This document shows, piece by piece, positions 25,642 to 33,360 of a stretch of 64,000 bases of DNA. The notes under the pieces are model-generated. The model saw nothing but the letters and a program-made list of their open reading frames with translations, was not told the origin of the DNA and did not search any database. Source of the stretch: CAZXEJ01 sp964639895. Lineage in GTDB: Bacteria; Desulfobacterota_D; UBA1144; Nemesobacterales; JADFKM01. Location of the stretch: NCBI GenBank assembly GCA_964639895.1, contig CAZXEJ010000002.1:26983-90982 (forward strand). Direction: 5' to 3'. Within the stretch, counting starts at the first letter, position 1. Each line of letters opens with the position of its first letter. Made by a program: the position numbers and the translations under genes.

Positions 25642-27096
25642 ATGAAGAAGCCCGCAATGCTCACGGCAACGGCGCTGCTTTGCGCACTCGTCCTGTCCGG
25701 ATGCGCGGGCGGGACCGCCGCGAAGGAGGCCACGAGACTGCACAGTCCCCGCGTCCATGAGGGCGGTGAGGCCGTACCACCGCCACCCGGGGCGGGAAGG
25801 GCCGTCGCCGTGGTGAACGGGATCACGCTCTACGAATCCGACGTCGGCCCGGGAACGCTGGAACAGGCCGTCAGAGAAGAACTGCTGCGCCAAGAAGCCG
25901 TGAGAGTAGGGGTGGCTGACGAGATACGCCCACGGGTCGAGCGATACAGGGCCGCCATGGTAAAACGGTTCGGCGCGGACGCCGCACCCAGGATCGAGCG
26001 GGCCGTTCGCGGCTACGAGAAGCGACTCCTGTTGCGCGGCCTCAGAGACCGGCTGGCCCGGGCCGCCCGGGTGACGGAGGCCGACGTCAAATCCTACTAC
26101 GACTCACACCGCCACAGCTATGAGAGCGTCGCCGTAAAGGCGATCGTATTTCACAGGCGGGGCGACGCACGGCGAGCGCTCACGGCGCTCAAGCGCGGCC
26201 GTGAACGGTTCGACACGCTGTTCGACCGCTACCTCTCCAACCCCTCCCACGACCACCGCGCAGAGTTCAGGGTGGATCCGCCCTACCGGGACCGGATCTC
26301 GACCGTCGAGACGGGCGGGCTGAGCACGGTGATCTACGACGGCGGCGAGTACAAGATAGTGAAGGTGGTGAAGAGAACCGTGCAGCCCCTCTCGGAAGTA
26401 AGGGACGAGATCGTGCGCATCCTCAAGACACGGGCCGCCTCCCGCCGGATGGACGAGTTGGCCGATAGGCTGCGCAAAAGCGCACGCATACGCTACCTGG
26501 ACACTGGTGCAACCGGCGCCAACATCGAGGCGGAGTTCCTGGCACGTGGCTCGGACTGTAAGTCATTGCCCCGCTCGCTAGAGAGGATGCGGTGCATGAG
26601 GCCTCACCTCATCGAACTGGCCGAGCGCCGCTCCCCGCGGGTCGTCCTCCAGCTGGGCGAACGGCTTGAGCGCGAGGGCGTCATATCGGATTGCCACATG
26701 GTCGCACACTTCATGGGTGAGTACGTAGGTGAGCGCTACGGGTACGATCTGGGCAAGGCCTACCAGGCCTGCTCCCGCCACTGCAACGAGGGATGCTTCC
26801 ACTCGGCCACGGCCGTCGTAGTCGGGGCGGCTGGCTGGAGCGCGGCCGACGCCCCGCGGCTGGCCGTCGATCTGTGCAGACGCAATACGCAAGACGCACT
26901 CCTCTATCGCCAAAGCATGCACGGAGTGGGACACGGCCTCGTAAAGGGCGGCATGAGGCTCACGGAGGCCGCCGCCGTGTGCAGGAGACTGCCCTCGTTC
27001 AGGGAAGAAGAGGCCTGTCTGGGCGGGGTATTCATGGAAAACACGCACCGTTTCATGAACCTTCCGCCGCACGAACTGAGGGCGGCAGTGGGATAG
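25642..27096 (+). CDS. Lipoprotein with SurA/parvulin-like N-terminus and Cys/His-rich HGxGHG domain, C-terminally truncated
   Basis: A lipobox signal peptide (ALVLSGCAGG) is followed by a SurA-like start (VAVVNGITLYESDVG) and helical and degenerate rotamase-like regions to about residue 285. From about residue 300 a second domain has spaced Cys and His residues: CHMVAHFMGEYVG, ACSRHCNEGCFHSA, HGVGHGLVKGG and CLGGVFMENTH. I do not know a named function for this domain. The frame stops at a TAG (27094-27096), but homologous-looking sequence continues beyond it in the same frame and then in another (see the next entry), so the encoded protein is probably truncated. The gene heads a plus-strand group ending with the Tat subunit gene and is divergent from the GMC oxidoreductase. 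Confidence 0.75.
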   Translation: MKKPAMLTATALLCALVLSGCAGGTAAKEATRLHSPRVHEGGEAVPPPPGAGRAVAVVNGITLYESDVGPGTLEQAVREELLRQEAVRVGVADEIRPRVERYRAAMVKRFGADAAPRIERAVRGYEKRLLLRGLRDRLARAARVTEADVKSYYDSHRHSYESVAVKAIVFHRRGDARRALTALKRGRERFDTLFDRYLSNPSHDHRAEFRVDPPYRDRISTVETGGLSTVIYDGGEYKIVKVVKRTVQPLSEVRDEIVRILKTRAASRRMDELADRLRKSARIRYLDTGATGANIEAEFLARGSDCKSLPRSLERMRCMRPHLIELAERRSPRVVLQLGERLEREGVISDCHMVAHFMGEYVGERYGYDLGKAYQACSRHCNEGCFHSATAVVVGAAGWSAADAPRLAVDLCRRNTQDALLYRQSMHGVGHGLVKGGMRLTEAAAVCRRLPSFREEEACLGGVFMENTHRFMNLPPHELRAAVG

Positions 27097-27293
27097 ATGT
27101 GCGCAGCCGTGGACTCTCTGGGCGACGAGGAGCTCACGGTGAAATGCACCCGAGGCATAGGGGAAGGGGTGATGTTCTACACCGGACACGACCTAGAAAG
27201 GGCGGAATAGCGTGCTCGGCCCTCGAGGGCGCGGCCCGAGAGGCGTGCGTAGACGCGGCCAGGCTCATGCAAAAGGGCACACCCCTCGATTGA
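27097..27293 (+). pseudogene. Disrupted C-terminal remainder of the Cys/His-rich domain
   Basis: After the TAG at 27094 the same frame reads on with family-like sequence: MCAAVDSLGDEELTVKCTRG, then a Gly-rich stretch and FYTGHDLERAE. It then meets a second TAG at 27208-27210. An overlapping shifted frame then gives GGIACSALEGAAREACVDAA and ends at TGA 27291-27293. The Cys spacing and helical pattern continue those of the upstream domain. One nonsense change and one frameshift therefore separate this from an intact C-terminus. Confidence 0.6.
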
Positions 27294-27444
27294 GCGCGAC
27301 ACTCCGCTCCGGCAAGGCGCTCGGCGTCGTTGACGGCCGCCTGTCGCGGCCCCCTATCGGGTGTGCGTCCCGGCCGATCGTCCAGAGGGCGACCCAAGGA
27401 GGCTGTCGCCATGCCTCTTGCAGCCGGCGCCGGAGGTAGGGATG

Positions 27445-27473
27445 TTGAAGCAGGCCAACTTTTAGGATAGCTT
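27445..27473 (+). promoter_or_regulatory. Possible promoter of the second parvulin-like lipoprotein gene
   Basis: TTGAAG (27445-27450) and TAGCTT (27468-27473) are spaced by 17 bases, in a locally AT-rich stretch about 50 bases upstream of the ATG at 27525. Confidence 0.3.
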
Positions 27474-27524
27474 TAAATGAAGGCATAAGCGCGACATTTT
27501 CCACACCGGAGGTCCCGAGCAAGG

Positions 27525-28373
27525 ATGAAGATTAACGCCCGGATACTGTTGCTGGCTCTAACCACCCTCGTCCTCTCCCCCCTATACGCGTGCAACCGCT
27601 CCGAGAAGGAGGCCCCATCGTCACCGACGCCTGCTCCGGCTACGGCCGAACCCCAGGCCGGCACCGCCGCTCATAGCATGCCTGACAAAGGCAAGATAGT
27701 GGCTTACGTCAATGGGAGACCCGTCTACGAGAAGGACTTGGGCCCGCTGTCGCTCGAAGACGCCCTGGTGAACGAGGTCCTCTACGAAGCCGGACTAAGC
27801 GAGGGGATGGAGAAGGACTTCCAGGAACAGATAGAGAACTACAAGAAGCAGTTGATCGTCAACCGAATGAGACTCAAAGTCTTGGCCAATCTCGACGAGT
27901 CGGAGCTGGCGAAAACGGTGACCAACGAGGATATCGAGAGGTACTACAAGGAAAACGAGAGGAAATACACCTACCCCCATGTGGTGGAGTTGATGATAAG
28001 CGACCGTAAGGTGGCCGAGGAGATAAGGAACCGCGCCCTGAAGGGCGAGGACTTCGAGAAGATCGCCAAGGAATACGAGGACAAGCCCGGCCTCGTGGTC
28101 AGATTCTATGACTGGAAATACACGAAGAAATTCAACAACAACTTCGACAAACTGGAAGTGGGGGAAGTAAGTGATCTGATTCCCCACAAGAAACACGGCT
28201 ACCTGTTGCGCAAGATAGTGGACATTCGCAAGATCTCCCTCGACAAGGTCAGGGCGCCGATAAAATACGCCCTCATCGCCAAGAAGAAGGCTCAGGCAGT
28301 AAAGGACTACGCGGAAAAGTTGAAGAAGGAACATCACATCAAGGTACGCGTAGTGGAGGAGCCCGAAGAATGA
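27525..28373 (+). CDS. Parvulin/SurA-like peptidyl-prolyl isomerase lipoprotein
   Basis: A 282-residue secreted folding factor. A signal peptide with lipobox (SPLYACNRS) precedes a Pro/Ala-rich linker, the SurA-like strand IVAYVNGRPVYEKDLG, a helical arm rich in Lys/Glu and a parvulin-like segment. The last includes VVELMISDRKVAEEIRNRAL, FEKIAKEYEDKPG and VGEVSDLIPHKKHGYLLRKI. The parvulin active-site histidines are not all evident, so catalysis is uncertain. It overlaps the next gene, for the Tat-exported subunit, by four bases (ATGA), suggesting it serves that protein or its partner enzyme. Confidence 0.82.
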   Translation: MKINARILLLALTTLVLSPLYACNRSEKEAPSSPTPAPATAEPQAGTAAHSMPDKGKIVAYVNGRPVYEKDLGPLSLEDALVNEVLYEAGLSEGMEKDFQEQIENYKKQLIVNRMRLKVLANLDESELAKTVTNEDIERYYKENERKYTYPHVVELMISDRKVAEEIRNRALKGEDFEKIAKEYEDKPGLVVRFYDWKYTKKFNNNFDKLEVGEVSDLIPHKKHGYLLRKIVDIRKISLDKVRAPIKYALIAKKKAQAVKDYAEKLKKEHHIKVRVVEEPEE

Positions 28374-28912
28374 GCTCGTCACGCAGGAGATTTCTCGGCA
28401 CAGTCGCGGGGGCGTTCATCGGGGCCGAGCTGTGGGGGCTGTGGCCCGCAGCGGCGGCGACGGCGGGCGACGAAGACGAGTGGGACGAGGGAATCGAGAT
28501 AACGAAGGGCTACGTGGTGCTCGACCGCGACACCCAGCGCACGATGGAAGCAGCCGCCGAGGCCCTCGTACCGGGATCGCGCGCCCTGGGCATAAGGCGG
28601 GTCTTCATGGCGATCATGCGCAACGACCCCGGCACGGCGGGCTTCCTGGACGCAGGGCTCTGGAACCTTGAAGCCGTATCGAGAGCACTGACGAAGAAGT
28701 CGTTCCACGAGCTCAAAGACAACGAAGAGATCGACAAGGTACTAAAGCACGTCGCGCAACACAACATCATATTCCTCAAGAAATTCCGCGATACAGTGAT
28801 ACGACTCCATTACTCCAACCCAGCCGTCTGGCGCACGCTGGGCTACGAGGGCCCCCCGCAGCCCCGCGGGTTCATGGACTACGCCTCACCCCCGCGCAAG
28901 GCCAAAGGATAA
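28370..28912 (+). CDS. Gluconate 2-dehydrogenase subunit 3 family protein, Tat-exported
   Basis: A 180-residue protein with an N-terminal twin-arginine signal (SSRRRFLGTVAGAFIGAELW). The remainder matches the subunit-3/gamma type that accompanies GMC dehydrogenases: an early helix around TMEAAAEALVPGS, NDPGTAGFLDAGLWNLEAVS and a late FLKKFRDTVIRLHYSNPAVWRTLGYEGPP (quoted in part; key residues HYSNPAVW). This subunit carries folded catalytic partners through the Tat system in characterised enzymes. Here the catalytic partner is presumably the GMC protein at 23887, encoded divergently. The cytochrome subunit of such complexes is absent from the window. Confidence 0.82.
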   Translation: MSSSRRRFLGTVAGAFIGAELWGLWPAAAATAGDEDEWDEGIEITKGYVVLDRDTQRTMEAAAEALVPGSRALGIRRVFMAIMRNDPGTAGFLDAGLWNLEAVSRALTKKSFHELKDNEEIDKVLKHVAQHNIIFLKKFRDTVIRLHYSNPAVWRTLGYEGPPQPRGFMDYASPPRKAKG

Positions 28913-30553
28913 GGCACGCGCCGCACCATTATCACGGAAGGGGGCGAACCATGCCGGCGTGGAGACGCTCCCACGAACTGTCTCCGATGCCGTCTGGCGC
29001 ACGCTTCACGGCTCACCCATCTACGGAACCACCGTCACCGGCACACACAATGTGAGACCGGAATTCGCGGGGGGGCGTACACACCACAACATAAGAGGGA
29101 AAGCCCGTGCGCCCTGTCCGAGGCGGGAAGCACCTCGCACCTCCCCTACCACATCTCGGCAAGCACGGCCCGAAGAAAGCCGCCCCTCCATCCCAACGGC
29201 ATGGGTCCATCGCACCCTAGCGAAACCGTCCCTGACCAATCCCACTCCCCGGGGACAAGGCCCACAGATTAGCACCCGGCAACGAGCGGGGCGCACTGCA
29301 CGGCCGGCGGCCGCCCCGAGCCCAAGAGACATCCACCTCCCTCCCCACTGCATAGCGACACCCCCGACCATAAGAACCGGTTACGTGCAGACCTATACCC
29401 TCGACCGTACACGCCGCAGCGGCAAGCACCCCAGCCGACCCAACTACCCCGCCTAGGGGCTACTCGCCCCACGGCCGAGGACGTGAGCCACCGCCTGCTC
29501 CACCCTACCCCCTGGGAACCTGGCAAACAACCCTTCCACGGAGACCGGAAATGAGATGGGCCGTCACGCCGCGGGAGAAAAAAAAGACAAAACCTCGGTG
29601 GGAGTGCGCGGCCATACGCTCTCAGGGGGCCAGGGCGGAGATCCGCAGTGGGAAGGGCCGTTCTCGTGAATCACAATTGGCGGTGCAGAAGAGAAGGCGA
29701 AGCCCCAACGTAGGGCGATGAAGGAACCCGCCATCTCACCCTGCTGCCCTGCCGAGAACGGGCCGTGCGGCGTGATAACCCACACGACGGGCATGGAGGG
29801 GACGGGACGGTAACACCTTGGCACAAGTGATAGAGGGACTACGTCACACCCCTTGGTGAGTGGAAAAGGCCTCGTTTGCACGCCACGAGACGCCGAGAAA
29901 AGAACCCCTCCCACAACCTATGACCCTCGGCCCCGCGCCTTCACCGCTGCCGCAAGCGGCTGCAGGCAACCACCCAGAAAGCGGCCAGACGCTCCTTCCA
30001 TATCTCAACCGGCCGGGCCGAGGGTCGGGGGACACGGGCAGCAACCACGGGCGCCTCAGCCCATCCCCCCCCAGACGACCGTCCACTTCCAAGAGCGCAT
30101 CCGCCCTACGCCGCCCCACAGGCCCACTCAGGTGGCGTTTCCCCGCCCCCCCCTTGGCCTGGATCGGAGAGCGACGGCGACCGCTCCAGGCGACACAATG
30201 ACGGGACGATACTCGCACCCCTCCGCGGCGGCGGCGACCGCAACTGAGAGCACCGACACGAACCGGTTATGCACCCGCGCCTCCCTACCCCCGGCAAAAG
30301 CGTGCCCTCCAGGGACCGGCATTCGTAAGCCCGCTCCGGCGCCAGCACACATATAAACCAGCTCCGGAAAGCGGTTTGCGGAACTCCCCATCCACGGGCG
30401 GAAGAAGCAGAAAGAAGGAAGAAACATCCCACCATAGACCGGCGTCGCATGAGGCCGCCACCCTTGATCCTGCGGCATTACCGGCGTCACTCTTCGCTGG
30501 CGGCATGTATGCGTCAATCCACCCACGCGCATCCACACACGCACGCACTGTAA
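28913..30553. other. Long gene-free interval
   Basis: About 1.6 kb without a supported gene. Open frames on both strands give Arg/Pro/His/Thr-rich translations typical of GC-rich non-coding DNA, with no motifs, signal peptides or consistent ribosome sites. Much of 29000-29560 is C-rich on the plus strand. No rRNA, tRNA, tmRNA, RNase P or SRP RNA motif was recognised. Confidence 0.5.
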
Positions 30554-30691
30554 CCCTCACCCCTCGGCGCCCCCCACCGAACCGGGTCGCCCCCACTACC
30601 CACAGCCGCCTCAAACCACCCTCCACACCCGACGATGAAAGTACGACCACCCCACGCCAACCGCCCACACCCACTCCCCCAAACGAGAAAA

Positions 30692-30723
30692 GGCCGGCAT
30701 ACCCTTTTGGGGTATCACCGGCC
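30692..30723 (-). terminator. Intrinsic terminator of the B2 gene (repeat copy 1)
   Basis: On the minus strand GGCCGGTGATACCC pairs with GGGTATGCCGGCC, with one small bulge and a CAAAA loop, and is followed by TTTTCTC. It lies about 100 bases after the B2 stop codon. Confidence 0.8.
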
Positions 30724-30741
30724 TCTCTCGTTCTTTTGTAC

Positions 30742-30799
30742 CTGCGTCCCTACGTGTGCGCCATGATCCCTATGACGCACACCTTAGCTCGGTACGCAG
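30742..30799 (-). other. Structured 3' UTR element (repeat copy 1)
   Basis: Nested inverted repeats lie between the B2 stop and its terminator: outer CTGCGT (30742-30747) with ACGCAG (30794-30799), inner GTGTGCG (30754-30760) with CGCACAC (30776-30782). The element is duplicated exactly in the second copy, so identity alone does not show selection. Confidence 0.4.
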
Positions 30800-30822
30800 T
30801 CCTATCTCATCACACTACCGTA

Positions 30823-32178
30823 TCACCGCCTGCTCCCCTTACGCCCGCGGCGCCTCAGCACCCCGAGCCCAACCGCAAACGCAGGCAGCAACAGCGGCAA
30901 CGCCACATTCGCCGCGGCGGTACCGGCTCCCACCACTCCGCCGATGGCGCAGCTGCCGCCTCCACCGCCTCCACCACCGCCGGTCGGCGACGGCGACGGC
31001 GACTCCGTTCCGCCTCCCGATGGAGTCGGGCTCGGCGTAGGCGTCGGAGTGGGTGTCGGCGTAGGCAGTGCCACGTCGCTCTCGGGTATCGAATCGTCGA
31101 CACCCAGTCGGGCGAAACACACCGTGAACTGCGGACAGCTCTCCACGTTCTCGTCGGCATCGTAGATGTCCGGGAAGTAGGTTGCAAAAGCAGGAAGCGG
31201 CGTGTAGCCCTGCGTCGCCACGGCACTGTAGTCGTCCTGTATGCTGAGCAGAACAACGTCGCTCCTTACGGCGACCGTGGCCGGATCCTGGGAGAAGTTC
31301 TGCATCAGAACCAAGTTGGGGGATATCCCGGTCTCGAAGAAGCAGTTGGTGCCGTCGAGTATGTCGGCGGATCCATTGTTTACCGTGCTGCAAGTGCCTT
31401 CTCCGAAGGCGACCTCCCTCTCGTAAAGGTTCACGCCGTACTCGATATCGTTGGTCGCATCCTGAATGCGCTCGGTAGCCAGCAATGCCCCCTTGCCGCT
31501 AGGATCGAAGTTGATCGCCCTGTTGTCGGCGCCGCAAGCCACGACGGGTGTTATGACCACTATCCCTTCTTTGCCCTGCAGCACGCTCTCGGTTATGTCC
31601 TGGCCCGTGTTGGTAACCAGGTCTCCGAAGTCGTACACATGGGTATCCTGCGGAGTGAAGCTGTCGCAGAAGTCCTTTATCTCCGCACAGCTCTCGTCCA
31701 GGATCTGTACGTGTATGCTGAGCGGGGCTGGCTCGCAGCCGGGGTCCCCTGAGCTACACGGAACACCACCTGCCAGGCCGCCTATCTCAGAGAAGTGTTC
31801 GCTGGCAGTGGCGTGGTTTGTGAGCTGGATAACCGTATTCCTTCCCCCTTTCTGTGTCCACCACCCTATGAGCTGGACACCGGAGGTTGTGGTATTGGTT
31901 CCAGGTCCATACTGGGTCCCCGTAGCCTCCGAATTGTAGAACCAATCCAGGTCTCCCGACACCGGCCCGCCTAGGGAGTCGGCCTCGAACAGCCCCAGAA
32001 GGCCACCTGTGAAATCAGGGGCCGGCACGCCGCTTGTAACATCGAACCTCAACCATCCGTTGTTGAAAGGTACGCCTTCACATACTTCCCCCGCCCGTAC
32101 TATGGACGAGGAGGCGAAGAGTCCGAAGAAAAGCGCTGCCAGCAGGGCAAGCGCCAATTGTATCCTCTTGCTTAACAT
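30823..32178 (-). CDS. B2: secreted surface protein with Thr-Pro linker and Cys-containing C-terminal anchor
   Basis: A 451-residue exported protein of no family I can name. It has a signal peptide (MLSKRIQLALALLAALFFG, cut near VRA/GEV). The core has VIQLTNHATASEH, LSIHVQILDESCAEIKDFCD, FTPQDTHVYDFGDLVTNTGQ, VVITPVVACGADNRA and DADENVESCPQFTVCFARLG. A PTPTPTPTPTPSPTPS linker and a Gly-run lead to SCAIGGVVGAG, a hydrophobic segment and a basic end (RRRGRKGSRR). This layout matches C-terminal sorting signals of the CTERM type. The start at 32178 has GGAGGAGAG upstream. It is 86 bases behind A2 in the same transcript. The core domain is shared with A1, A2 and B1. Confidence 0.8.
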   Translation of the reverse strand: MLSKRIQLALALLAALFFGLFASSSIVRAGEVCEGVPFNNGWLRFDVTSGVPAPDFTGGLLGLFEADSLGGPVSGDLDWFYNSEATGTQYGPGTNTTTSGVQLIGWWTQKGGRNTVIQLTNHATASEHFSEIGGLAGGVPCSSGDPGCEPAPLSIHVQILDESCAEIKDFCDSFTPQDTHVYDFGDLVTNTGQDITESVLQGKEGIVVITPVVACGADNRAINFDPSGKGALLATERIQDATNDIEYGVNLYEREVAFGEGTCSTVNNGSADILDGTNCFFETGISPNLVLMQNFSQDPATVAVRSDVVLLSIQDDYSAVATQGYTPLPAFATYFPDIYDADENVESCPQFTVCFARLGVDDSIPESDVALPTPTPTPTPTPSPTPSGGGTESPSPSPTGGGGGGGGGSCAIGGVVGAGTAAANVALPLLLPAFAVGLGVLRRRGRKGSRR

Positions 32179-32264
32179 GATCTCTCCTCCCATAAAATTT
32201 GTTTCAGTATTTTACGACTCAGAACACCAACTACCCGTCAGACTCGCACCACACTCCGGAGAGC

Positions 32265-33146
32265 CTACTGAGAATCCGTGTTGATCCACGCATCCATGCT
32301 CCCCTTGGAGCTGCCGTCGTTGAGCCCGACGAACCCGACCAGGAAGTCCCCACTGTGGGCCTCAAGGTATATAGAGCCAACCGAGTCGTTACCCAGGCAC
32401 ACCGACGGCTCACCCAGGCTGTTTACAATCAGCTCGTTTACGCCGAGGTCCGACACACAGTCCACACTAAGCTGCGGGCAGGAAATGGGGTTTTCGTGCT
32501 CGTCGTAAAGAGTGACGTCGAAGCTCGTGGAGACCACTTCAACCCTGTTATTGTTGGTGTCTACATTGAACAGCACGAGGTCGGCGAAGGTCGTGGCTCC
32601 CAGGCTGTTGAAGTTCACCCTCCAGTTCTCGTCGGAGGCCGTCGTACTGTTCCAGCCCGCCGAGTTGGTCCTGTACTGGTAACCGGCGGGATCCTTGATG
32701 ACGAAATTGCCGGTGAGCACGTCCTGACTGACAAGGGCGCCGCTGCCGTCGACAACGCTTACGGCCACCACCCCGTAACCGCCCGTGAGATCAGGGGGGG
32801 CGACGGCGGCACCGTTGTTGCGGTCGAGGGCGGAAAGATCATAGACGTGGGTGTCGAACGGAGTAAGATCGTCGAAGTAGTCGAACGCCTCCTCGCAGTT
32901 GGGATCCCTGGTATCGAAGATCTGGATGTGTATCCGCTGTGGAGAGGCGCTGGTGTTGGTAACCTGGAAGAAACTCTTCCGGCCGCCACGAAGATCCCAG
33001 AAATTGAGCAGGATGCGCTGGGCAACGTCTGTCCTGAGTACGACGTGACCGGCTTCAGCCTCTGGAGCCCTGGTCACGACCGCCAAGGCGGCCCCAGCCA
33101 CGAGCGCAAAGGCCAAGCACAACCCCGTTAATCTGTGCTTTAACAT
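32265..33146 (-). CDS. A2: secreted protein sharing the B core domain, without anchor
   Basis: A 293-residue exported protein. The signal peptide (LCLAFALVAGAALAVVTRAP) is probably cut after AEA. The mature protein repeats the motifs of the B proteins: RKSFFQVTNTSASPQRIHIQ, DLTPFDTHVYDLSALDRNNG and YDEHENPISCPQLSVDC, followed by DLGVNELIVNS. It lacks the Thr-Pro linker and C-terminal anchor, so it should be released or held by another partner, perhaps B2. The ATG follows GGAGG by eight bases. It is the first gene of a bicistronic unit with its own promoter at 33289-33317. Function unknown. Confidence 0.78.
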   Translation of the reverse strand: MLKHRLTGLCLAFALVAGAALAVVTRAPEAEAGHVVLRTDVAQRILLNFWDLRGGRKSFFQVTNTSASPQRIHIQIFDTRDPNCEEAFDYFDDLTPFDTHVYDLSALDRNNGAAVAPPDLTGGYGVVAVSVVDGSGALVSQDVLTGNFVIKDPAGYQYRTNSAGWNSTTASDENWRVNFNSLGATTFADLVLFNVDTNNNRVEVVSTSFDVTLYDEHENPISCPQLSVDCVSDLGVNELIVNSLGEPSVCLGNDSVGSIYLEAHSGDFLVGFVGLNDGSSKGSMDAWINTDSQ

Positions 33147-33288
33147 CTATACATCCTCCTTCATCGTGGTTTTTTCTACACAATATCCTGATTGCTGCGC
33201 CGAAGCAACGGCAACCGGGAATGTAAATCGATGTGGAGTAGAACCCCCCGGAATGGCAGGGCAACTCACATCCTCCTTTCGTTGGGTT

Positions 33289-33317
33289 AATATAGCAAAT
33301 TTAGCTTTTGAAATCAA
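33289..33317 (-). promoter_or_regulatory. Sigma-70-like promoter of the A2-B2 unit
   Basis: On the minus strand TTGATT (33317-33312) and TATATT (33294-33289) are separated by 17 bases. Transcription from about 33282 would give a leader of about 135 bases before A2. The leader contains two GGAGGATGT sequences and a UUCG-loop hairpin near 33185-33215. No known riboswitch was recognised. Confidence 0.6.
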
Positions 33318-33327
33318 GCTCCCGAAT

Positions 33328-33360
33328 AAAAAAACCGCCTCGGCACACGGGCGGTGTGCC
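33328..33360 (-). terminator. Intrinsic terminator-like hairpin upstream of the A2 promoter
   Basis: On the minus strand CCGCC and GGCGG pair around the sequence CGTGTGCCGA and are followed by seven T. An alternative stem, GGCACAC with GTGTGCC, overlaps it and would exclude it. It could stop leftward transcription entering the A2-B2 unit. Confidence 0.5.

Larger units (their letters stand above)
30554..31182. repeat. Exact 629-bp direct repeat, copy 1
   Basis: Identical to 34445-35073 at a constant offset of 3891, with no mismatch or gap found on line-by-line reading. It covers the last 119 codons of the B gene at 30823 (end of the core domain, Thr-Pro linker, anchor) and about 270 bases of downstream sequence including the terminator. 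The flanks diverge abruptly on both sides. Confidence 0.97.

Noticed and set aside
31030..31075. CRISPR- or satellite-like short tandem repeat
   Set aside because: The repetition is the Thr-Pro codon run of the B protein linker, in frame and at protein level only.
30376..31752. Long plus-strand frame antisense to the B2 gene (and its twin at 34429-35937)
   Set aside because: It runs opposite a gene with signal peptide, conserved motifs, ribosome site and terminator; its translation is Arg/Thr/Pro-rich and motif-free, and the duplicated part reflects the DNA repeat.
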